Source: Leishmania donovani
Lineage: Eukaryota > Euglenozoa > Kinetoplastea > Trypanosomatida > Trypanosomatidae
Reading direction: 5' to 3'
Length of the DNA stretch: 64,000 nucleotides
Assembly (NCBI RefSeq): GCF_000227135.1
Contig: NC_018247.1
Span: forward strand, 97,709-161,708
Shown here: positions 1 to 9,423 of the stretch, piece after piece
How positions within the stretch are numbered: the first letter of the stretch is position 1
Layout: every line of letters begins with the position of its first letter
Position numbers and translations under genes: made by a program
The notes under the pieces: generated by a model
What the model saw: the letters and a program-made list of their open reading frames with translations, nothing else
What the model was told of the DNA's origin: nothing
The model's database searches: none

Positions 1-2336
1 ATCTCGGCCAGATATTTCACCATGGAACTCTTGCCAGAGGACGTAGGGCCCTCGAGCAGCACCGGACGATTTGCAAACACTGCGCGGCTGAGATTCGTCA
101 GGTGGCCTTTGACGCTGTTGGTGAGGATGAACGCCTCGTCGCAGTACGGAACCTCGGTACCAGCAGGAATCCACATGTGCTCGTACGCGATAAACGACCC
201 GTTCTTCGGGGCGGCCGGCAAGGTGGGGGAGTTGGGACGCTTGCCACGAAAGATATTCTTGACAATGAGCTGCTCCACGACCACGTGGAACTGACGCTGC
301 AGAGGAGTCGCAAACCCAAGAAGTAGGCCGTCAAACAAGGCGATCGCAAAGCCGTAAAGTGGGGTGGCGCGGCGCACGTAAGAGAGGGCTCGTGTGAGTG
401 TGCGCAGGCTAAACGACGGCGCTTTCGACTCGCCGTCCAAGGCGCAGAGCTTCGTTTTCGCATTGTTCACACAGTCGAGGAAAAAGTCAGTAATTTCGTC
501 TACCTTTGCGTCTGCCGTGAGGAAGCCTATGTACGCCCTCACCACAATGCTAATGTCGTTGCGGTTAAATGGTTCGCTCACGTAGTACTCGACAAACCGC
601 GAACGCAGAGACGGCGGCAAGTCTTTTTTGCCGACGTCAGTCGGAGGATTCATGTTCGCGAAAACGTGGAAGTTCTTGTGGCGCATGATCGGCTCTGAAG
701 AGTCCTTGTCCGTGAGAAAAAGGCGGTCGACATCGCCAAGCACAGAGGAGACGCGCTCCAGCACCTCGGTACTGGCCAGATTGAGCTCATCCAGCAGAAT
801 CCAGTGGCCCTCGCGCCACGCCTTGACAAGGGAACCTTCCTCGAAGCAAAACGCGAAGTTGGTTCTCGTGTTTTCTACAGTGTTCAGCAGCTCGTTGGCC
901 TTCTGTTCCAGATCCTCCCACTGCTGCTGCATCGCTGCATCGTACTTCACCTTTGCGCTCTTTGCCCTAAAAGAGCCGCAACCCTTGATGATCTGGCTCA
1001 GCGCACGGCCCCATTTCCGGCCATTGACGGACTGCTGAAGAATATTGAGAAACTGTGCGTTTTTCTCAACATTGAAGCATGCCGCAAAGAGCTCCGTAAA
1101 TCCGTTGTACAGGTCCCGCACTGTCACACCGACATCCAACGGCTTCCATCCGCCCATGAAATCCGACGAGTCCGTCTGCTGATTGAGATTGTGCACGATT
1201 AGCGACTGGCCCAGCTGATCCGCCAGATACTGCACAATAAACGTCTTTCCTACGCCTGTTTCGCCAGTCAGAAGCACGTGCTCGTGCGATTCTACGGCCG
1301 CCGCAAGCCTCTCCAAGAGGGACATGGCGTGCGTGGTTGGCGCGAATGCAATGCGGCTGTCGCGCAAGAGCCCGGAGACAGTGGAGATGAGCGGAATGCA
1401 CACCCTGCCCACTGAGTACATGTCTGTGGTCAGTGACTCCTGTGGTCTGCACTCCAGGACAAGAGGCTCAGCAACATTGATCGGTACCCCGCAAGCTTCC
1501 GAAATCAGCTTCAGAACTCCAGCACGCTCATTTCCTGGAGGGTACTTTGCTACAAGGCAGTCGAACGCCTCCTTCACCATTGTCTCGCGCGTGCGGGACG
1601 AGATAAACGCCAGTGTGTTTTTGCTATTAGCATTATCAATACAAAGCGTGCTTGGCAGACGCTTACTTACTCGTTTACTCCACCTTAGCAGATTCTGCAG
1701 CCCCACGAGTCTTGTGCCAGACGTTGGGGAAGCCAATGCCGCGAGGCTTTGAATGATGGACAACGGAACGTTGCTGTATGTATGGTTGACAATGGCGCAC
1801 ATTTCTTCCGCTGGGAGGTTTTCCATGATCACGGTGCCCCAAAGCTCGGCATACGGTACGGAGTTTGACTTGCGTGTGAGTACGGCTGCACCGGAGGAGT
1901 ACAGCTGCTGAGTTGCAATCAGCCTGAACCCGCTGTGCGCGCGCAGAAACTTGCTCTTGTCCGGAATAAAGAGGGTCGAGCTCTCAAGGAGGGAAAGGAG
2001 CACGGCAAAGACATCGAACGAAGCGAGGTCGATATCCTCCATGAGAACCCAATAGCCCTTCTGCACAGCGACCGTCAGCGGCCCCGGAACCCACTGGAAG
2101 GTTCCAGGGGTTTGAGTCGCGCTAAACTTGCCGAGAAGATCCTTGCTGTCGAACGTGTCGTCTACGTTTACTTGGATCATTGTTTCCTTTGCCGCGTACT
2201 TCTCCGCTAAATGAAGCACAGATGCGCTCTTTCCACATCCGATCTCCCCTTGAATGAGGATTGCATTGCTGGTCTCCAGCGCCAGCTGGATGCTCTCCAG
2301 ATTCCGCGTCACTGTTGGCGTGAGGATCATTACCAT
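1..2336 (-). CDS. MDN1: Midasin, AAA+ ATPase of 60S ribosome assembly (5' part, runs off left edge)
   Basis: The minus strand is open from 2336 to the window edge, giving the first 778 residues of a protein that is usually above 4,500 residues in this family. Three AAA modules are visible. Their P-loops are GEIGCGKS (about residue 30), GETGVGKT (about 358) and GPTSSGKS (about 763); Walker B stretches include WVLMEDIDLAS (AAA1) and WILLDELNLAS (AAA2). This module order and the GPTSSGKS form of AAA3 are characteristic of midasin/Rea1, the dynein-like ATPase that strips assembly factors from pre-60S particles in the nucleolus and nucleoplasm. The start is the first ATG after an in-frame TAA (2397-2399) and a pyrimidine tract with AG at 2359-2360. 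Only about 29 residues precede the first P-loop, so the helical N-terminal domain of yeast midasin appears to be missing. The identification is firm; the exact N-terminus is less so. Confidence 0.92.
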   Translation of the reverse strand, partial: MVMILTPTVTRNLESIQLALETSNAILIQGEIGCGKSASVLHLAEKYAAKETMIQVNVDDTFDSKDLLGKFSATQTPGTFQWVPGPLTVAVQKGYWVLMEDIDLASFDVFAVLLSLLESSTLFIPDKSKFLRAHSGFRLIATQQLYSSGAAVLTRKSNSVPYAELWGTVIMENLPAEEMCAIVNHTYSNVPLSIIQSLAALASPTSGTRLVGLQNLLRWSKRVSKRLPSTLCIDNANSKNTLAFISSRTRETMVKEAFDCLVAKYPPGNERAGVLKLISEACGVPINVAEPLVLECRPQESLTTDMYSVGRVCIPLISTVSGLLRDSRIAFAPTTHAMSLLERLAAAVESHEHVLLTGETGVGKTFIVQYLADQLGQSLIVHNLNQQTDSSDFMGGWKPLDVGVTVRDLYNGFTELFAACFNVEKNAQFLNILQQSVNGRKWGRALSQIIKGCGSFRAKSAKVKYDAAMQQQWEDLEQKANELLNTVENTRTNFAFCFEEGSLVKAWREGHWILLDELNLASTEVLERVSSVLGDVDRLFLTDKDSSEPIMRHKNFHVFANMNPPTDVGKKDLPPSLRSRFVEYYVSEPFNRNDISIVVRAYIGFLTADAKVDEITDFFLDCVNNAKTKLCALDGESKAPSFSLRTLTRALSYVRRATPLYGFAIALFDGLLLGFATPLQRQFHVVVEQLIVKNIFRGKRPNSPTLPAAPKNGSFIAYEHMWIPAGTEVPYCDEAFILTNSVKGHLTNLSRAVFANRPVLLEGPTSSGKSSMVKYLAE

Positions 2337-2358
2337 TTCCACCGCGAAACCTCTGTGA

Positions 2359-2385
2359 CTGAAACCCAGTGGGAAAAAAAGGGTT
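2359..2385 (-). promoter_or_regulatory. Putative spliced-leader acceptor for midasin
   Basis: Read on the minus strand, a pyrimidine-rich run with eight consecutive T or C bases ends in TTTCAG, 23 bases before the midasin ATG. This is the usual form of a trypanosomatid trans-splice acceptor. It supports the start at 2336. Inferred from sequence only. Confidence 0.5.
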
Positions 2386-3572
2386 GGGAAACGTGATTAA
2401 AGGAGAAGTAAGAGCACCGCAACGGATGCATTCATGAAGCAAGAAAGCGAATAAGCTCCGCAAGGCGCAGAAGATGAGAAGATCATGAGAGACAGCGCCA
2501 CCACCAGGCATGTCAGCCAGAGGACTGGCTTCCTTGTTCCTCCTGAACTTTGCAACGCTGCTCCACTAATAGCTGAAGAGGCGATAAGCACCTCCCCAGG
2601 TGCAGCACTTGAAACTGGTTTTGCAAGACAGCGATCATATGCATGCCCTCGATCGATCAAAGCATGAGTTTCTAACATAGGGAAGAGCAACTCTTTATTG
2701 TGTTTAATTGGCTGTGCTCCTGGTGCACCATTGATCCAATAGCAAGTCAAACGGCGGGCAGGCGACGCCACCCTTGTCCAGTGCCTCAAAAACACCCACC
2801 AATGCTTCTTAGGATGAGGCCTCTATTAACCAGGCGAAACAGCTTTCTGCGAGCCAGAGGGCATCACCTTTGTATGTATCATGAGTCGCCAGAAAAGGTG
2901 CAAAAATGACTGCAGCACGCTCGCAAAACGCATGACATACGTCGTTGAGCAAGCGCAGTCTTTTTACAGCGGCGCGATGGAAACGGCCATATACTGCTCT
3001 GGCGCACACTCCGACCAAGCAAGTGAAGTATCGCAAGCGACTTTCTACACATCGATGGTGGTGAGGGGGGCCGTGATGAGAACAAAACTCTCTCGAACCC
3101 CCAAGAGCCAAGGCTTCGACAAAGCCACACTAAGCACGATCCGTCTCCCAGATATACGAATGGCGCATACATGAAGGAGAAAGGGGGACTGGATAGCAGC
3201 GAGACCACCTGAAGTTGTGATTCCGCCACTTCCCTTCCACTGATGCCTCCTCGCGTCTGAGGGCCCCCGTTCGCTTCAGGAACTCGTGAAATGGCCTAAC
3301 CACGTAAGCACCCGGTTCCTGTGAGGCTGCCTTGAGGTGATCACTCCTCACTGGAGAAACGCTCCTTGAAAGCTGTACAACACTAGATGTCATGCCAACC
3401 CACAGATTGGCAGGACGAGTGAAACTCACGAACTCAAGCTCGCAAGACTTGCTGTACTGTGCCCCAACCTCGCTTTCAAGCCGAATCTCGATTTGTGGAA
3501 AAACAATCCTATGAGCTAGACCTGCTCCTCCAGCAAGCTAACGAAGTGGTCTCTTCTCTATCATCATCACAG

Positions 3573-3605
3573 CTTTCTTCATCTTTTTTTTCCTGTCCTT
3601 TACAG
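3573..3605 (+). promoter_or_regulatory. Putative spliced-leader acceptor
   Basis: A strong pyrimidine tract containing eight T residues ends in TTTACAG at 3605. It lies about 50 bases upstream of the ATG chosen for the following gene and is one of the clearest acceptors in the window. It argues that the open frame upstream of it is not translated. Confidence 0.5.
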
Positions 3606-3656
3606 AGTCTAATCTTGAAAGCAGGAAGCGGCTTACATCGAAAAATAGACTATGCA

Positions 3657-4445
3657 ATGCACCGTGCATCACAGACTCTATGGATGGCGCCTGCCTCTCG
3701 AGCAGTCGCAGAAGATGGGCAAGAGTCGATGAAAAGGCTGGCTCTCGCGCCTTTGACCTTTTTGTCGCTCAGCGGAAACACCTCCTCTCTAGCCTCCATC
3801 CTGGCGTCGGCAGTGGGGTTTTTGGAGGGTTATAGCACGTCAGATTGGGAAACGGATATAAATTTGGCCAAAAACTCCTCTGGTGAGCTTTGCGCACACA
3901 CGAAGCTCACGCTCGTTCCCTATACTTTTCGAAGAGCGCTCACGTCGGTGTCCTCCACTTCAGTGCTTGATCCGTCTCCTTTATCAAGCGAGAAGGCCCC
4001 TCTTGTGTCACGAAGCCTCTCCATTTCCCATGTCGTTGCCGATGCGGCGCCGCGCGCTTTATCCCCTAGGGATGTGTCGCAGCTGCAGCGTTTTAAAGAC
4101 AGCTTCAAGGGTAGTGCTACTGCGGCCGATTATGTGGCGAACGATCTTCTTCGCACAACAGGCTCTGTAGAAGTAGCAAAGGCAGTGCTGCAGTTTTGTG
4201 CGCAGGTCGGCTTGACGATTCCACGCTCGACGCTACAGGATCTTGTACACAGATTGAAGAACGAAGAAGCTTCCTTCGCCAGAAGCGTGTACCAGGAGTT
4301 TGCATTCGAGGTTAACCTTGAAGCGCTCCACGAGAGCAGTCTTATCAGCTCACGGTGTGTACAGCATCGTTTAGCTTCGCCGCCCAGGAAGCGGAAGGAG
4401 AGTAAACTAGAGCGGGTGCGGCGCTCCACCTCTCCAAAATTGTAG
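3657..4445 (+). CDS. Hypothetical protein with basic C-terminus
   Basis: The ORF encodes 262 residues from the first in-frame ATG. The same frame is open back to 3423 but contains no ATG there, and a strong splice acceptor lies at 3604-3605 inside that stretch, so I start at 3657. An out-of-frame ATG at 3652 would open a short upstream ORF. The protein has no transmembrane segment or known motif that I recognise. A helical region near residues 140-220 precedes a tail rich in Lys and Arg (PPRKRKESKLERVRRS), which could be a nuclear signal. It is the first gene of the rightward polycistron. An alternative is that the upstream frame is coding and joined by a frameshift to an ATG at 3392 (the frame reading MPTHRLAG). 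No function can be assigned. Confidence 0.6.
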   Translation: MHRASQTLWMAPASRAVAEDGQESMKRLALAPLTFLSLSGNTSSLASILASAVGFLEGYSTSDWETDINLAKNSSGELCAHTKLTLVPYTFRRALTSVSSTSVLDPSPLSSEKAPLVSRSLSISHVVADAAPRALSPRDVSQLQRFKDSFKGSATAADYVANDLLRTTGSVEVAKAVLQFCAQVGLTIPRSTLQDLVHRLKNEEASFARSVYQEFAFEVNLEALHESSLISSRCVQHRLASPPRKRKESKLERVRRSTSPKL

Positions 4446-4824
4446 TGTCTTGTTGCCTTTCTCTCTGCATTATTCATCTTGAGTATTCGCCATCGTGTAC
4501 TATACAAGTTTTTCACCTCTGTTCCGCATGACAAAGAAATTTCCTCGTTTGCGGACTACGTCGTGTAAGCGCTGGGTAGGAGGCACACTGTTGCACGTGC
4601 CCGCTACTTCGCTCAATGTGGACACGTAGGTCCAGCATGATGGGCCCATCTTTGATGCCCTCGCTTTTGTTGACCAGGCGATCTCCTTCAATGTGGCGGA
4701 TCACTTTCTCATTGTTTGCTCTATTCAGTTTCAACACCTGAACTTCTTGCTGTCTCTCTATTTGCGCCTTCTCTTGTCTGGCATGAAAGAAGTCGTCGCA
4801 ACAGTCAAACGGCCAGAATTCAAG
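4446..4824 (+). other. Intergenic spacer with splice acceptor
   Basis: A spacer of 379 bases. A pyrimidine-rich stretch near 4741-4780 is followed by AG dinucleotides at 4788-4789 and near 4802. These suit a trans-splice site just before the enkurin start at 4825. Nothing else is seen. Confidence 0.4.
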
Positions 4825-5886
4825 ATGAGCGGAGAGAGTATTTTTGGCCTTTACGCTAAAAGCGCCTCGGAGCAGAAGGTGCTCAGTAAAAGCGAGTCGC
4901 CGTACACTGGCGTGTATGACAAGCACATGGCTGAGCCAGAAAAGCCGAGTTACTCTACTTTTTTCGAAAAAGGAAAGGAGTACGACGGCACGAATGTGCG
5001 TTTTTTCAAGCAGCGGGAGGCTGTCATTGGAAAAAATGTGGGGGACTCCATCGACCCCCAAAAGTACCTGAAAAAGGGAGATGGCATCCGCTACATCGTA
5101 CCCGCAGCACATGAGGAAAAAATGTACCGCAAACCGCCTGTGGACAACTCGACCCCGTTCAGCCAAGGCGGGCGAAGTGGTGATGGGGACAGCGCGTTGG
5201 CGGGGGTGCAGTACAATGCCGATGGCAATCCTGTTTCCGATGGAAACGGCTCTCTTGATGCTGGGCGCAGCGGCCAGGATCCCAGCGGCGCGCAAGGAAG
5301 CGCAAACAACGGAGCTGCTCATGGTTATGGCAGTGGGGACTACAGAGGAGATGGCCGAGGTGGTGGCGCCTTTTCACGGGATGCAACAAAGAATTTCGTC
5401 ACCTCGAACATCGTGGAGATTAGCAACATGGTACCGAAGCGACGAAAGATGCAAGCACCACTTCCAACCAGCCGTAAGAGTTTTGGTGAGACGCCAGCGT
5501 ACATGTCGCGTGTCAAAAGAGAAATTGCTGAGGAAAAAGCTTTTGTAGAATCATTGCAGGAGGCAAAGGCTCAGCGTCAGCAACAAGCCCATGCCAAGTA
5601 CATTTATCTTCTCCCTCGGGAAGAGCACGATAAGCTGGTGCAAAGCATGCGAAGGCGGAACGATGAGTGTATCTATGAACTGCAGAGGATGCCGCTCTCA
5701 AAGGATACGGCTGGGATGCGAAAGCGCAAGACGGAGCTGGAGAAGACAGTCGCAGATATTGAGGTAGCGCTGAAGAAGCTCGACAGAGATGCCCTATTCA
5801 TCTACAAAGATGATCCTGTAAACGGACAATGGTGCAAGGAGGCCGCCCTGAAAGAGGCACAAAAGTATGCTGCGCATTCACACTGA
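4825..5886 (+). CDS. Enkurin-domain protein, probably flagellar
   Basis: The protein has 353 residues from the ATG that reads MSGESIFGLYAK, the typical ESI opening of enkurin relatives. In-frame ATGs at 4693 and 4783 lie upstream, but candidate splice AGs at 4788-4802 favour 4825. The middle (about residues 115-190) is Gly/Ser/Asp-rich and low complexity. The C-terminal third holds the enkurin domain: KNFVTSNIVEI, then KSFGETPAYMSRVKREI near residue 217, followed by a charged helix and coiled coil to about residue 335. Enkurin and ENKD1-type proteins bind microtubules; in axonemes enkurin is a microtubule inner protein, and in animal sperm it binds TRPC channels and calmodulin. A role in the Leishmania flagellar axoneme is inferred from the family. 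I see no clear IQ motif. Confidence 0.75.
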   Translation: MSGESIFGLYAKSASEQKVLSKSESPYTGVYDKHMAEPEKPSYSTFFEKGKEYDGTNVRFFKQREAVIGKNVGDSIDPQKYLKKGDGIRYIVPAAHEEKMYRKPPVDNSTPFSQGGRSGDGDSALAGVQYNADGNPVSDGNGSLDAGRSGQDPSGAQGSANNGAAHGYGSGDYRGDGRGGGAFSRDATKNFVTSNIVEISNMVPKRRKMQAPLPTSRKSFGETPAYMSRVKREIAEEKAFVESLQEAKAQRQQQAHAKYIYLLPREEHDKLVQSMRRRNDECIYELQRMPLSKDTAGMRKRKTELEKTVADIEVALKKLDRDALFIYKDDPVNGQWCKEAALKEAQKYAAHSH

Positions 5887-6383
5887 AAGGTTGAATGTGC
5901 ATGTAGATCATTGCGTTGCTGCTTTTGTTTCTTTTTGTTGATGTTCTTTCCTGTCTCTCACTTCCACGATGTAGTTAGGCCCTTGCCTCCTGTACAGACT
6001 TTCAAAGGAAAGCGTAAACAAAAACTCATCAGGCGGGATGACAAAAGGCACAAGTGAGGTACATGGTGGCCACTTCATGAGACATAGAAGGCGAGCTACA
6101 GGACTGATAGGCTCTTTTTTCCCCTTTTCCTCCGTAGCGGAAATGCCTCATGCATCCTGAGTAGTAAGGTACGCGGCTGCTTTTCAGAGGCGTGTGCCGC
6201 ACGCTAGCGCTCTGCAAGTGGTGTACTTACTGCGTCGTTTCCATAGCTCTTTCTCACTTACTCTTTGCTCCTCCATGTACGAACTGCAACTGCGGGGCTC
6301 ATGTCGTAGTACATATCTCTTTCTGCGGAGTTGAATTCGTGAATCACGGAATCGAAGAAGCGAAAACGCTTTAGGGCAGACAA
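5887..6383 (+). other. Intergenic spacer
   Basis: A spacer of 497 bases with T-rich and C-rich runs, holding the 3' UTR of the enkurin gene and the 5' UTR of the kinase gene. A pyrimidine-rich stretch near 6240-6275 is a possible splice signal. No gene or repeat is seen. Confidence 0.35.
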
Positions 6384-7745
6384 ATGATGCGGCGATTGCT
6401 TCCGATTAAGAAGTTACTCGGCTCCACGACCGGCTTCCGTTTGGCATCGACGAAAAGCTCGGGCACAGAGCGCCTAGAGAGGCTCGTGGAGGAGGTGAAT
6501 GGCATAAAGTCGAAGCTGAAAGTTCTGGAAGAGAGCAAAGCTGCAAACGGATTGGTTGACCTTTACGCCTCTCGCAAAATGAAAAGGCTGGACATTAAGC
6601 GTATCCTGAGTATCTTCAACGATAGGGCGTACCACGCGCCAATATTCTGCCACAAGGCGCTTCCAATTATTTTGGCGCACTTCATTACCGGACTTGACAA
6701 ACTTCCTTCTGGCCTCAACGCCATGCCGTCGATTTTGGCCGTTCGTGCAACGCTTCTCCGCTCGTTTCAGAAGCTCATCAACTGCAAAATCCCTGCCACC
6801 GACGACCAAGTGCAGCACTTTCGCAGAGTGTTGGAGGACATTGACGAGGAGCACGCAGAGCGCGACCTGCTGCAAACCATGGCATTTGGAATCCTGGAGC
6901 TGAAGGAGTACGTTTCATCTCATCGGCGAGCACTGGTGGATCTTAAGAAGACATCCGAGCGGTGGGCCAGCATCCCCATGACGGAGGAGAACGTGCTCAC
7001 CTACGCAGAGATCCAAGACATCCAAGCCCCACTGGACTCTGTGAATCGTTGTATGATCACGTACAACTTCATCTCTCGCATGTTCCTCAACCACGACCCG
7101 GATATGACTATGGGCAGCAATCCCAGACGCATCGGGATGGTTGATCTTGAGATGAATCTTGAGCACGTAGTTCGCAACGCTGTTGACGAGGCGAAGCAGA
7201 TTTGCACGGATCACTACGGCGACTGCCCAGACACCGAGTTTGAGTTCACCTCAGACTCCAAGGCTTTCCGATTCCCCTACATGAGCACAACTATCCGGTA
7301 CATTATACTGGAACTGATGAAGAACGCGTTTCGTGCGACAGTGGACTCACACATGAAGCGCAACGACGTTGGGATGGTTACGTGCGCTGATATGCCGCCT
7401 GTTCGCGTTTTGATCAACCTACAAGAAGGGACGGAGCATGCGTGCATCTGTATCTCGGATGAAGGCATGGGCATGACGGACGAAGCACTTGCCATGGCAA
7501 TGGCGTACTCATACACGTCAGTCAGCAAACCAGCTCTGCAGCTTGGTGACTCGGGCGAGGGGTGTGCATCCACGGCGCCATCGCCGCTGGCTGGCTACGG
7601 GTACGGGCTTCCGATGTCGCGCGTGTACGCACAGTCGCTTGGTGGCGACCTTTTCTTGCAGACCATGGAGGGCTACGGTACGCGCGCCTACTATTATATC
7701 AAGATAGCGGATGCACAACCCTTATGCGACGAGGAAACCAAGTAG
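6384..7745 (+). CDS. PDK: Mitochondrial PDK/BCKDK-family protein kinase
   Basis: A 453-residue protein with a basic, Ser/Thr-bearing N-terminus typical of a mitochondrial presequence. An all-helical N-terminal domain (about residues 60-250) is followed by a GHKL ATPase domain with the N-box ELMKNAFRA (about residue 309), the G1 box DEGMGM (about 358) and the G2 box GYGYGLPMSR (about 405). This is the layout of pyruvate dehydrogenase kinase and branched-chain ketoacid dehydrogenase kinase. These phosphorylate Ser on the E1-alpha subunit and switch the dehydrogenase complex off in the matrix. Length matches the family (about 400-450 residues). Which of the two substrates it uses cannot be told from sequence alone. 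Its 3' flank carries SIDER2-like repeats, a class linked in Leishmania to mRNA turnover. Confidence 0.9.
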   Translation: MMRRLLPIKKLLGSTTGFRLASTKSSGTERLERLVEEVNGIKSKLKVLEESKAANGLVDLYASRKMKRLDIKRILSIFNDRAYHAPIFCHKALPIILAHFITGLDKLPSGLNAMPSILAVRATLLRSFQKLINCKIPATDDQVQHFRRVLEDIDEEHAERDLLQTMAFGILELKEYVSSHRRALVDLKKTSERWASIPMTEENVLTYAEIQDIQAPLDSVNRCMITYNFISRMFLNHDPDMTMGSNPRRIGMVDLEMNLEHVVRNAVDEAKQICTDHYGDCPDTEFEFTSDSKAFRFPYMSTTIRYIILELMKNAFRATVDSHMKRNDVGMVTCADMPPVRVLINLQEGTEHACICISDEGMGMTDEALAMAMAYSYTSVSKPALQLGDSGEGCASTAPSPLAGYGYGLPMSRVYAQSLGGDLFLQTMEGYGTRAYYYIKIADAQPLCDEETK

Positions 7746-7897
7746 TTCGCTGAAGGCGCAAGGCGAAACTCAGCCATCACAACGCCGCTTCGTGTCCTTG
7801 ATTCGTTCTCTGGCCCCTCGTCCTGTTGTGCGTACAAGACAAGGTGTATCACACACGCAAAGGCACCTATACCCATGAAAGAAGCCAAATAAAAAGT

Positions 7898-8319
7898 GCT
7901 GATCCTCCCTATTTCTTTTGCCCCGCTCTTGGGTAGGCCTGCTTTCTGTTCACTCCCAGCCGTGTATATTGCTCCTTGTACATGTGCGCAACAGAGGGTG
8001 GGGGACGCCTTCCTCTCCTTTCTGCTCTCTTTCAAACTTGCTCTCCTTGATGACAGGGAACGGGGCGACACCGCTCAGTGCTTCGTACCTCAGGGTCCAG
8101 CACACCCGCTCTCTGTGTCGGGAAGCCAAGCAGCCCCTTATGTCCCTGCCGATGCCAGACCACCTCTGGCGCAGACAGGGTCAAGCACCCCACGGCGCAA
8201 GGAGGGGCCAGAGCGAGCCGCGACAGTGTAGACGTGTGCGCCATCCATGGGATGGGCAATGCGCCAGCCTGACCCGCACCTACCTCACCAGGCCCTCACA
8301 CTGCCCTGCCGGTGGGGTG
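7898..8319 (+). repeat. Direct repeat, left copy (kinase 3' flank plus SIDER2 5' part)
   Basis: These 422 bases recur at 8419-8840, offset by 521, on the other side of a 99-N gap. I see one clear difference: CCCTCACACTG here against CCCTCGCACTG there. The repeat begins 164 bases before the SIDER2-like element, so unique flank is duplicated too. The likely cause is unmerged overlapping contig ends. A true tandem duplication or allelic copies are alternatives. Confidence 0.85.
8062..8319 (+). mobile_element. SIDER2-like retroposon, 5' part cut by gap
   Basis: The stretch starts at GGGGCGACACCGCTCAG and continues collinearly with the copies at 8583, 38491 and (inverted) 17331. It breaks into N at 8320. 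SIDER elements are short (about 550 base), non-coding relics of ingi/L1Tc-type retroposons found in Leishmania 3' UTRs. The family name is recalled from general sequence character, not from a database match. Confidence 0.6.
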
Positions 8320-8418
8320 NNNNNNNNNNNNNNNNNNNNNNNNNNNNNNNNNNNNNNNNNNNNNNNNNNNNNNNNNNNNNNNNNNNNNNNNNNNNNNNNN
8401 NNNNNNNNNNNNNNNNNN

Positions 8419-8840
8419 GCTGATCCTCCCTATTTCTTTTGCCCCGCTCTTGGGTAGGCCTGCTTTCTGTTCACTCCCAGCCGTGTATATTGCTCCTTGT
8501 ACATGTGCGCAACAGAGGGTGGGGGACGCCTTCCTCTCCTTTCTGCTCTCTTTCAAACTTGCTCTCCTTGATGACAGGGAACGGGGCGACACCGCTCAGT
8601 GCTTCGTACCTCAGGGTCCAGCACACCCGCTCTCTGTGTCGGGAAGCCAAGCAGCCCCTTATGTCCCTGCCGATGCCAGACCACCTCTGGCGCAGACAGG
8701 GTCAAGCACCCCACGGCGCAAGGAGGGGCCAGAGCGAGCCGCGACAGTGTAGACGTGTGCGCCATCCATGGGATGGGCAATGCGCCAGCCTGACCCGCAC
8801 CTACCTCACCAGGCCCTCGCACTGCCCTGCCGGTGGGGTG
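8419..8840 (+). repeat. Direct repeat, right copy
   Basis: Near-identical to 7898-8319, beginning abruptly at the end of the 99-N gap (8320-8418). The sequence then runs on through the rest of a SIDER2-like element. Confidence 0.85.
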
Positions 8841-9146
8841 GTGGGGAGCCTGGGCCACCCCGATGGCGGCACCGCGTGGCGACCGGCACAATGGGAGCGG
8901 CTGTGCGGCGACCTGCGAGGCGGGGATGGTGGGCGGAGTCTGAGTCCGAGGCGATGCTCCGATGAATGAGTAGGCGCATCGCTGTAACGTGTGTGTGTGT
9001 GTGTGCGCGTGTTCGGCTGCTTCGCACGACGCGGATGGGGGCCTGTGACAGGGCTGGTGTGTGTGTGTGTGGTGTGCGTGTGGTGTGCGTGTGGTGGTGG
9101 GGAGGTGCAGCTTAGTTTGGCCTCATGCTCTATGGCCGGAGTACTG
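8583..9146 (+). mobile_element. SIDER2-like retroposon, full length
   Basis: A complete copy of about 565 bases with a GT-rich segment near 8990-9105. The 5' half matches the kinase-locus copy. The last part (GTTTGGCCTCATG, then the flank after GTACTG) matches the ECO1-locus copy at 26 kb instead of the other elements, which read GTTTGACCTC. It therefore looks chimeric. It has no coding capacity. The family assignment is from memory of Leishmania SIDER2 elements. Confidence 0.65.
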
Positions 9147-9324
9147 AACTTGAAGAACTCCTTCCCTTCTCTCCACTGCTGTGACACTGACGCGTACGCA
9201 AGTTGCCGTTTCCATCGCGCCCTGTCTATCTAACCCCCTTGTCTCTCTGTCCCATACGCTTTTTTTTACGGTGGATGCGGCTCACAGATGGCTCCTCGCT
9301 CCACCTTTGACGCTGTCTGAGCGT
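9121..9324 (+). repeat. 204-base block identical to 26238-26441
   Basis: The last bases of the element and about 180 bases of non-element flank are base-for-base the same as the sequence just upstream of the ECO1 gene. At 26 kb the block continues into unique sequence; here it ends in a 99-N gap (9325-9423). The same unique flank cannot belong to both loci unless there has been duplication or recombination. Confidence 0.9.
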
Positions 9325-9423
9325 NNNNNNNNNNNNNNNNNNNNNNNNNNNNNNNNNNNNNNNNNNNNNNNNNNNNNNNNNNNNNNNNNNNNNNNNNNNN
9401 NNNNNNNNNNNNNNNNNNNNNNN

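Larger units (their letters stand above)
2337..3656. promoter_or_regulatory. Divergent strand-switch region
   Basis: Midasin reads leftward and all confident genes to the right read rightward. In Leishmania, divergent strand-switch regions are the known sites of bidirectional RNA polymerase II initiation, marked by acetylated histone H3 and lacking a conserved core promoter motif. No tRNA or rRNA gene was recognised here. On the minus strand, three open stretches of 99, 100 and 132 codons (3429-3130, 3111-2809, 2795-2397) cover nearly all of it. They may be chance or decayed coding sequence. The promoter role is inferred from gene orientation. Confidence 0.65.

Noticed and set aside
3459..3656. 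Upstream extension of the first plus-strand gene
   Set aside because: It would need a GTG start and contains a strong splice acceptor; kept only as an alternative.
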